64,000 nucleotides of DNA from Diospyros lotus. Its lineage: Eukaryota; Streptophyta; Magnoliopsida; Ericales; Ebenaceae. Positions within the stretch are counted from its first letter, which is position 1. Every line of letters starts with the position of its first letter. The DNA is taken from positions 30,546,639-30,610,638 of the forward strand of contig NC_068346.1 of NCBI RefSeq assembly GCF_014633365.1, in the 5' to 3' direction. Shown piece after piece: positions 12,849 through 23,000 of the stretch. The position numbers and the translations under genes were made by a program. The notes beneath the pieces are model-generated. The model saw only the letters and a program-made list of their open reading frames with translations, made no database searches and had not been told where the DNA came from.

Positions 12849-13008
12849 TAAGATTTCTAAAAAAAAATACCAAACATTTCTGAGAATGTTTAAAACTAAC
12901 CAAATATAGAATTACATAAATACTGGGAATTAAAGATTCCCAAGAGTATTATCAGGAATTATAAATCTTAGTAATTTAAAAACTTCTCTCGTACCAAATA
13001 CTCCCTAA

Positions 13009-13707
13009 ATGTAACTTTACTAAAATGGTGAGGTTGCGTTGAGTTTTAAAGAACTAGTATAAATTTTAATTTCCTTTGTCCCTATGAAAACCTAACCAAA
13101 GTTATTTCTTATTTTTCCTCCCAACCACTGCTAAATGAGAGTGATTGTAAGTAGACAATTACCTTTTTATTTTTTTTTTCTCTCCATTCATATACTTTAT
13201 GGTAATCACAAAACAAAACAATTCCATATGTGATAGCTGTAGTTGATAGGTTTTTCATATTTATGCTTTTGTAGATGGGAATTTTTTCTCATTTATTTAT
13301 ACCCAAATGGCTCGATAATGAACTATTTATTGGCAATGCTATTTAAATTTTCTTAGTTTATATATATAATATATCTTTTGTTTGTTTATATGTTTTGAAA
13401 CCTTTATATTTACATATATATATATAATATTTTCTATTTCTTTATATTCATATACATTTAAAAAATGTATTTTAACAAATATATTTATATAATTTGTGTA
13501 TATATATAACTCTATTTATACATAATTATAATTTTTAGATTTTTTTAATCATTTAACATTTTAATTTAACTCAATTTTAATTTTTTTACTAAATATTTTT
13601 TGTATAATAAAAACCTTATCTCGCCTGAAATCACGAGGTCCTCACCTCAAACGCGCCTACGTGCAATTTACACTTCTTCTTAGCTCCATACAAATAGCAG
13701 GTTTGAG
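13009..13707. other. AT-rich 5' flank of LSM3
   Basis: Intergenic AT-rich sequence with no recognised coding region. It probably contains the distal LSM3 promoter; no firm TATA box can be assigned among the many TA-rich stretches. Confidence 0.5.
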
Positions 13708-13726
13708 TTTAGGGTTAGGGTTAGGG
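13708..13726 (+). promoter_or_regulatory. Telo-box cluster upstream of LSM3
   Basis: TTTAGGGTTAGGGTTAGGG lies about 150 bp before the LSM3 start codon. Telo-box motifs (AAACCCTAA) are established promoter elements of plant translation and RNA-processing genes, usually near the transcription start. A regulatory role here is inference from position. Confidence 0.6.
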
Positions 13727-13842
13727 CCGACTCAACCAACATATCAAATTGACAGAGCCATTGCCATACCCGACCGAAAGCAAAGGTGAGAGGGCGTGGA
13801 GTCTGAGAGAAGAGCAGAAAGTCCACCGAACCAAACCAATTT

Positions 13843-13845
<3 letters not shown>

Positions 13846-13878
<33 letters not shown>
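13846..13878 (+). repeat. (GA)n tract in LSM3 5' UTR
   Basis: About 33 bases of AG repeat end directly at the LSM3 ATG. This is complementary to the (TC)n tract at 13999-14032 immediately after the first splice donor. GAGA tracts are common in plant 5' UTRs. Confidence 0.95.
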
Positions 13879-13881
<3 letters not shown>

Positions 13882-13996
13882 GGCAGCGAAGAAGAGAGCG
13901 CAGTGAAAGAGCCGCTCGACCTCATCAGGCTTAGCCTGGACGAGAGAATCTACGTCAAGCTTCGTTCTGATCGAGAGCTCCGCGGGAAACTTCACG

Positions 13997-14035
<39 letters not shown>

Positions 14036-17000
14036 TTCTATGTGATTTTCTAATTTAAATCTTACACGAACGGATTGCTTACGCCTTTTGTCTTCTCTTT
14101 CTTCGGATTGTGGAACTACCTAGGGCGTGTAGTCCGCTTGAAAAATTTAATCTAAAAATTGAATTATGAAGAGTTGCAAGTTGAGACGTGAAACGTGTTT
14201 ACGTTTTTGTGGAACTTTTGATGGCAACATATTTGAGGCCTTCATACCATGATGATGGTTAGTCTGCCTTCATTTTTCTGCATTAATGTTCAGCATACTC
14301 ATTATTTTTCAAAAGAAAAAAGTGTAGCCTGATTATTACTGAAATTCAGACTAGGTTAGAGGAATGGTTTTCCTTCTCGTCCCTGAGGACCCGAAATATT
14401 TCACTTTTTAAAATTAATATTAAACAGAAACAAGAGTCATATACAAGTTAATACATATGGTCCTTTGGACTTAAATGGGTTATCTTCATAGAATCAACTA
14501 AGTTTCTGTCATTTCTTTGAACTTTCTTATACAGAGTGGTATCAATTGATTCTGGTTATTTATGTTCAAAAGGTTATTGTTCCTTTTGGTTGTCTTTCGA
14601 TTTAGCCAATATGTTAGGGCAATGTGCAGTTTGATAAGACTGGTAGAAATTCTGCATTTAGTTGCATAGATGCACAATGCTACAATGTGTAATTTAGGTT
14701 ATATTTTTGGATGACGTTGTGTTCATTAGACTCTGAAAGTTCCTTTAATTTCATTTTTTTTAGGGGAAAAATATGTAAAATTTGAGGTTCTGAGTACTCT
14801 TAAGAGTTCCTTTCGTTTCTTCATTGTCAGACCCGAGTCCTAACTAATGTTTTCTTTGAAGATAAAACTGGAATTTGAGGGAGAAATAGGAAGAAATAAT
14901 GGAGAGAGAGAGACCGAAATGAGGGAGACTGATAGAAAGTGGGGGGGAAACCAGGAGAAATGAGGGAGAAATCTGACAGAATTGAGGGGGAAATCAGTGA
15001 GAACAATAGGGGGAAATGAGAGACTTGAATAAAATTTTCATAATTCATACATGATCTCGGCAGTGTGGGGGTTACAGCTTTATATAGAAAGCTAACCAAA
15101 AGTTATTTGTGGTAGGTACCACTCCTCCACTGTCAATAACTGCTCCTAAATCACTCCCTTACCTCCCCACTTCTCCATAATTCCTAAAATATAACCACTA
15201 ATTAAATAAACTAATTAAATATATAACAACTAAAAATAAAATAAGAAAATATCTTCCTAATTCTTGGGGTCGTGACATTCATGTTATTTGTTTATATACT
15301 TTTGGTCAGATTTTAGGGACTGTGATCTGCTTCCTTAATTCTTCAAATTAACGTGCATCCAGGGAATTCAACTTTGCTTTCATTCCTTTATTATTGGTTA
15401 TTTGAAGCTTCATTTTTTGTCATGAACTTCATATACACACGTATTTATGTATATCTCTTCTGCCTTTAATTGTTAATGTTGTTCTGTAGGCCTATGACCA
15501 GCATCTAAATATGATACTTGGAGATGTTGAAGAAATTGTGACAACAGTGGAGATTGATGATGAGACCTATGAGGAGATAGTTCGAGTAAGTCATAAATTT
15601 ATTCTTTTTATGATGGTGCTTTAATTTTAGGTTGATCTTTAAGGTCAACATCGTTCCTGGTTAAATAGTGAAATGAAAAATTTATGATATGGGGAAGCAA
15701 GAAAAGCTGCATTTCCCTTTATTGTAGCTAGCATATGAATGTTTGAATTTTTTGCTTCTTAGATTACTATTAGCAGAGAATACTAATATTCTGGGGATTT
15801 GCCATTATACAGCTGTTATAAAACATTGTACAGAGTTCTCTTCCAAAATGGTGAACTGAGTGAACCATCTTGATTGTAAAGTACATCGTTCTGTTTCAGA
15901 AGGGGCACATGCATTAACCTTATAGTTGTGACATTTAACTTTATGAAACTGTTTTTTAGGTTCCACGTGCTTCCATCTGGGAAGAAACTTTGTGAAGAAA
16001 AGACCAAGGTTCTGTTTAGTTATAAAAAATACTTTTCAGTTTATCCATTTTCTGCTACATTTCTTGTTTTCCTTTTCCAACAAAAAATGGAAAAAGCATT
16101 AAATTATCAAGTATAGGCCCCGTTTATTGCAGCTTAATTAAAGGAATTATAGCTTCTAGCTTTTTAGATTACAGCTTCTAAAACTTAGAATAAGTTGTGA
16201 ACTTGTTTGCTGTAACTTCTTAGAAGTTGTAGTTAAGTAGTTGTGGTGTTTGATACCATAAGTTGTAAAATAACTTATTTTTGTATAATTGTCCATAATA
16301 CCCTTAGGGGGCGTTTGGTACGGGAGAAGTTTTTAAATTCCTAGGATTCATGATTCTTGGGAATGCTCATGGAAATCTTTGATTCCCAGGATTTATGCAA
16401 TTCTATGTTTGGATAGATTTAAACATTCTCAGGAATGTTGAGTATTCTTTTCTGAGAATCTTACATTGCTATGTTTGGTTTAAATGTAACATTCTTGGGA
16501 ATTCATGTTCTTTTTCCAAAATTACCCTTATTTAATTTTTTATTTAAAAATGATAATTTTTTTCTACTATATAAAATATTGGGACCCACAATATCTTTAG
16601 AAAATAAAAAAATGTTATTTTTTTACACATTATGTATATATATATATGCATGTGTATATATATATATACAATATATATACATAATATATATGTTTGTATG
16701 AATATCTACTTTAATATATATATTATTTTATAATAAATAATATAAATATATTATAATATATTTTTATATTTAATATATAATATATAAATATATATACATA
16801 TATGTATATATAATATATTTAATATAAATATATTACATATATATAATATATATAATACGTTTGTATGGGGTTATAAAAGAGTAAGGGGTGTTTTAGTCTT
16901 TTTATTTGTTAAAAACATTCCCAAGTCCATGGGAAACTTGGATTCCCAACCCCCTCTGGAAATCTTTTTGTGGGAAAGTTACTTAAAAATCATTCCCGGG

Positions 17001-20000
17001 AATCCTATTTTCCAGGATTTTTTTTATAAAAAAGTTATACCAAACATGGGAATACAGATTCCCAACCTAACATTCCCAGGAATCTTAAAATTTCTTCTAT
17101 ACCAAATGCCCCCTTAGTAGTTATAGAATGATAATTTAAAAATTAATTAGTGTATATGTATAAGTTTCAAGTGTTATAAAAAAATTAATTAGAGTATAGA
17201 AAGAGAGGAAGATGGCGAGAGAGAGAGGAAGAGATCTAAAATTGGAGATGGCGGTGGAGAAGAAAAACCCATGATTGCGTAGACAAGAGGGTAATTCTTT
17301 GTTAAAAATAAGGGCAAAATTGTCATAAAAATGTAATCATTTAAGCAGAAGTTGTAAAAGCTGGGGTACCCCAGCTTTGAAAAAGCCAACTTCTACCTTT
17401 TCTAAAAGCTAGTAGAAGCTATAAGTTAGAATTTTATAAGCTAAAACAAACACTACATCCCAACTTTTTTGAAGCTAGAAGCTAAAAGTTGCAGCTTTTA
17501 AGCTGCAACAAACAAGCCCATAGAGTACTATTTTTTCATCTCAAAATTGGAAAATATGTTCAAAATAGTTATATAGAACAAGTTGTTCAATTGTTATATA
17601 ATGGAATATATCTGGTAATTAACAATATAATTACATCATCATACCAAGCCTTTAACTCACTACCTAGGGTTGGGCCAGTTGGCGCTGGTTTGCTACATGA
17701 ATTCTAGATTTTTGTTCACTTATATCCATTGTCTTATCTTCTGTAAGGCCTATAATAAAGCTGCCATCCTAACTAAGGATACTTAGATTATGCTCATCAT
17801 TCACATGGGTGACTATTTTGAAGGCCCATGCTTGCGGGAGATTATTTTGAAGGCTCATCCTAACTAAGGATTCTTGAAGGCCCATGCTATGCTCAAGCTT
17901 GTAGGAGACTATTTTGGTCTCCTATTATATAGTCCCTGGGAGACTGCTCGGTCTCTCAATGATTGATCGGCAGGATATTGATTTGGTCTCCCTTTATGCG
18001 GTGCCCAGGAGACCGATCGATCTTTGGGAGACCATTTTTGTCTCTTAGTGACTTAGATGTTGGTGCAATCTTCATTTTCTTGGTTACTTCACTGACCTTT
18101 GAGGTTAGTTGACTAACCTTTTTCCTTAAACTTAAGCTTGTCATCGAGTATAACAATTGCTCCCTACTATTTTTTCAGGGTATCCTGGAAGGTAGAGTAT
18201 TTGCCCCTCTCATCGTGCTGTCTTTTGAGAAATTGTACTTGTCAGTTGTCTGATCGTAAAACTTTTCCACTTGTTCACTTCCCTTGGTGTCAAGGCCCAC
18301 TATAAAAGTGATCGAGAAAATGAACATTGTAGTGGCATTTGAGTCATCGGGAGACCAAAATGGTCTCTTGAAGATTGATCACCAAGAGACCTCTCAATCT
18401 CCTGGGGACTGCATTGATCACCAAGAGACCTCTCAGTCTCCTAGGGACTGCATAACGGATTGATCACCAAGAGACCTCTCAATCTCCTGGGGACTGCATT
18501 GATCACCAAGAGACCTCTCAGTCTCCTAGGGATTGCATAACGAGAGACCATTTTGGTCTCTTGTAAGCTCAAGCATGGGCCTTCGAGAGATTGACCGAGA
18601 GTAACCATCAAGAGACTAAATCGAGGGACCATTGAAATACCCAATCAAGTGATTGAAATGTCAATCGAGTGGCTAAAGTTTATTTGAGCACACTAAGTGA
18701 CTGGTTGAGTAATCGCCGAGAGATTATTGAGTAACAAGGAGGATTAGTCAAGTAAACGTGAGGATTAGTCGAGTAACCTAGCTAAGTTAGTCGACTAACT
18801 ACACAAGAGACTAAGAAAGTTGAGGCCGAATGAGTGACCTCATGAAGTGTCTCTAGAAGCCTTTCTCGAGACATCACCAAGAGACCCTTCCAAAGTACTT
18901 CATAAGTCACTCTCCAGACCATGCAAGAGACCTTTTCGGGAGATTACAAACCTCGAGAGACCTGATCTCCAAACATGAGACCCTGAAAAATGGGTCAAAC
19001 TTACCTCTGATATGCCCACTTACTTATTTGGAAGAGTGTCTGAGATGTCTATCAAAGAATGAGGCCTTTCTGGTATTCTCTTCTCTATAAATAGGAGAAC
19101 CACCCTCTTGCTTAGGTACACTCACGACCTTGCTCAGACCACAACTCTATCATGTATCTAATGCTATTGGGGGTTGTACCTTGTATGGTAGTTATAACCA
19201 GTCGCACTAGAGGCCAGCTATAGTAATTGTACTTAGCAAATAGCTACCTATGGTTGTACTTCATTTTGAATTGGGTAGCCTAGTTGGCACCAATCTCTGC
19301 TGCTAGGATCAATATATTAGCACTGATCTAACCTAATACAAGGCACTGAAGAATATTTTGACTCATCATCTATTTCTCGCTCAATTCTCCTCTCACCCTC
19401 CGTTCTCTCTCTCTCTCTCACCCTCCGTTCTCTCTCTCTCTTGATCCTTCTCTCTCTCAAACCTCTATTCTCTCTCTCAAACCCTCTATTCTCTCTCTCT
19501 CTCGATCCTTCTCTCTCTCTCAAACCCTCTCTCTCTCTCTCTCCAATTCCCTCTATTTTTCCTACCCTAATTCTCACCAATCGGTTTTGAATTCACTGTC
19601 AAATTCAAGGATTTGACAAATTGATATTAAAATAGTTCCTTGGCCAAGCGATTCGACCCGTAACCTCAATTTTGATTGCGAATGGCATCAGGATGAAATA
19701 GATGGAGTCACAACTACAATAGATGACAATGACAATGAAGGAGATGCAGATCCTCATGGGATCTATAGAATTTGTCGTGGAAAAGAAGATAGACAATGTG
19801 ATCAGCCAATTGCGAGAAGAAGTCAATCACATGCATGAGGAAGTTGGCAATTAGATTCGGGAGCAGATGCAGAGTTTTATGTTGATGTTCGCAATGACAA
19901 AATTTGGTAAGGATTTCACCTAATTTTCCTCCTAGGGAGAGATTGGATCTAATCTTACCTAGAAATGGAACAATCCACAGAGTTGCTGGCTCCTCAGAAT

Positions 20001-23000
20001 GTGATGTAGAGCTGGCAGTGATTGGGGAGAACATAGTGAAGAGGAGGCCAGAAGTGCAGGCTGCCCCAACTTAGCCCTATTTTCCCATGCCTAAGTTGGA
20101 GATCCCCATGTTTGATGGGCATAACCTAAAATGGGGGGGGGGGAGAAGGTGTGAGAGGATGTTTGGTTTGTATAATGTTCCCGAACAGGAAAAGGTCACA
20201 TTAGCCTCTGCTTACCTTAATGATGTGGGGGATGCTTGGTTCCAAGGCTAGAGTCAGTTTAGAGATGGTTGCTAATGGGAAAAGTTTGTGGAGGATTTGT
20301 GCGAGAGGTTTGGAGATCAAAACATGATGGATGTCATTGAAGAATTTAATAAGTTAAAATAAGAGGGGACGGTGTAGGCCTATCGACTTAAATTTGAGGA
20401 GCTGAAATTCTTGATGTTGAACCTCAACCCCTATTTAACCAAGGCCTACTTTGTCTCAAGCTCATCAGTGGTTTGAGTGAAGAATTAAGGCCCACTATGA
20501 AGATGTTGTAGCCAAGGACCATTAAACAGGCAGCTGAGAGTGCTAGGCTGCAAGAGCTGTTTGTGGAGGCTCTAATGAAGAAACAAAGTCTACAAGCAAG
20601 AGGGGGAAGCTCTAGTGCCTTCTAGCAAGGAAGTAAAGGGTTCAATAAGGAGGCAGTTAAGGGCAACCATGGCTCTAGGAGTTTGACAGTTCCGTCCACA
20701 GCTACTCCTATTCAGACACAAGGAGGAAGAATTGTTGAGTAGATAAGGCAGGCCGAATTGTGCTTCGGTGTGGAGATAAATATGCACCAGGGCATTAGTG
20801 GAAGAGTCAATTACTCTTCCCGGAAGGTGAAGAAGAAGTAGAAGCAGGGGAAGAGGTACCAACGGTTCCAACTGAAATCGAAGGAGAGGATAATGGGTAG
20901 AGTTCTCTGCATGCCTTAAGAGTTTTGGCCAATAGCATGATCATTAAAGTGGAAGGGAAGGTGCACAACTGCAAGCTAATGGTCCTAATTGATAATGGGA
21001 GTACCCATAGCTTCCTGGATGAGAGCACAACCAAGAAGCTAGGTTGCAAACTCACTGGCACACAGCCCCTGTTAGTGACCATCGCTAATGGCAGCAAGGT
21101 ACTCAACAAGTTTGCCTGTGCTGGATTCTGATGGGAAATGCATGGAGAGGAATTTGAAGTTGATCTAAGATTGTTGAAGTTAGGGGGGTATGACAGTGTT
21201 GGGGGTTGACCGGATGAAGAATGTAAGCCCCATAAGTTTGCACTTCAATGGGATGGAAGTGACTTTTGAAAAAGATGGCAGGAAGATGACTCTTACAGGC
21301 AACATGGAAACCGGGATATGTAAGATGATTACGGGGAGGAAACTACAGAAGATGTTTAAAGGCGAGCTGTCCCAAGTGGCACAACTATTCTCTATTCATG
21401 CCATGGATATGGAGGGAAATCAAGAGCAAGAAGATGAACTAATGTTGACTATCAACAGCCGGCTTTAACACCAGTGGGAGGCACATGAACTTGACTCTCT
21501 TAACATGCTGTTAGTTGAGTTTGAGGACCTGTTTGTAGAGCTTGACTCCTTACCTCCCAAACGACCTTTTGATCATCCCATTTCTCTCAAACCCTACATT
21601 GAACCTGTGAACACAAGATCATATCGATACCCTCTTATGCAAAAGATTGAGATTGAAAAATTGGTGAGGCAAATGCTTCAAAAATCCATAATTAGACCTT
21701 GCCATAGCCCTTTTGCCTCACTCCTATTACTTGTCAAAAAGAGACGATTTATGGTGATTTTGTGTTGACTACTGTCAACTAAACACCATTACTATCTAGG
21801 ATAAGTTCCCCATACCCATCCTTGAAGGCTTGTTAGATGAATTAAATCATGCTACAGTTTTCACCAAACTAGACCTTCAATTTGGTTATCACCAAATCAT
21901 AATGAAGCCAGAAGACATATCCAAAATAGACTTTAGAACCCATCATCATTATGAATTCATGGTCATGCCTTTTGGACTCACCAATGTCCCAGTCACATTT
22001 TAGGCCCTAATGAACCAAATTTTTGAACCCTACCTCTGAGAATTCGTCATAGTTTTCTTTGATGATATTCTTGTGTAAAGCCCTTCTTTTGCCCAACACC
22101 TTGACCAAGGTTGAGGAAGCTTTTTTGTAGTTGAAGAAGGCAATGGGCGAGGTTCCTGTGCTAGTTTTACCAGGCTTCAGTGAGCCATTCATATTAGAAA
22201 CTGATGCGAGTAATATGGGGATTAGGGCTGTCTTAATGCAAGAAGGCAGACCACTGGCTTTTATCAACCAAGCCTTAGCCCCTAGATGCTTGGGTTTGAG
22301 CATCTATGACGAGGATTTGGTGGCTATACTAATAGTCATGGATAAATGGAGATATTACTTGGGAGGGAAATCAATTCATTCTTAGAACTGACCATGAAAG
22401 TTTGAAATTCTACTGCTGCAGAAACTACGCGCACAACTGCAGAGGAAAGGTATAGCCAAACTTATGGGGCTGGATTACATCATTCAAAACAGAAAAGGGA
22501 AAGAAAATATCGCTGCAGATAAATTGTCCTGCTGTTTTGAAGAGGGAACCTTTGCAGCCATCACCTCAATCATCCCTGATTGGTACCAGGAGGTGACAGC
22601 AAGTAATGAGAAAACTGAGTGGTCTAAAGAAGTGTTGGTGCAGCTGATAATTGACCCTTCAAGCAGGCAGAGCTTGACACTATCTAATGGGCTGATGAGA
22701 TATCATGGCAGGTTTGTTATTGGAGATTGACCAACTCAAAGGCCAGATTCTACAGTCACTGCATGGATCTCCCTCGGGTGGGCACTTGGGGATACAAAAC
22801 ACCTACCACAAGGTAAAACGACTCTTCTATTGGTGACAGTTGAAGAAGTTTGTGATGGAGTCTGTCTTGCGATGTGTGTAAAAGATGCAAGCATGAAACA
22901 GTTGCAGCCCTGGGTTTATTGCAGCCCTTGGCCACTCCTGAGCAAGCCCGGACCAGTTTGTCCATGGACTTTGTGTCCATGGATTGTATTTCCTAAGCCT

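Larger units (their letters stand above)
7468..13005 (+). mobile_element. PIF/Harbinger DNA transposon, 5.5 kb, TSD TAA
   Basis: Terminal inverted repeats begin GGGGGCGTTTGGTACGGGAG on the left and, read from the right end inward, GGGAGTATTTGGTACGAGAG. Both sides are flanked by TAA (7465-7467 and 13006-13008), the classic PIF/Harbinger target duplication. Inside are the two genes expected of an autonomous member, a DDE transposase and a MYB/SANT-like protein, on the same strand. Both are broken. A second TIR element is nested near the right end (11711-12848). Bases 11047-11707 and 12852-13005 are AT-rich noncoding subterminal sequence. Confidence 0.92.

Noticed and set aside
12165..12903. Ala/Thr/Pro-rich and Phe/Ser-rich ORFs
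   Set aside because: Low-complexity translations of the GC-rich repeat and the TIR arms; no recognisable domain.
13708..13726. Interstitial telomere or healed chromosome end
   Set aside because: Only about 19 bases and placed in a promoter; a telo-box is the simpler reading.
15959..16008. Possible extra LSM3 exon after TTTTTTAG
   Set aside because: The known protein is complete with three exons; the residues here do not fit the Sm fold.
18373..18542. CRISPR-like direct repeats
   Set aside because: Units are contiguous tandem copies without unique spacers, and the DNA is a plant retroelement.
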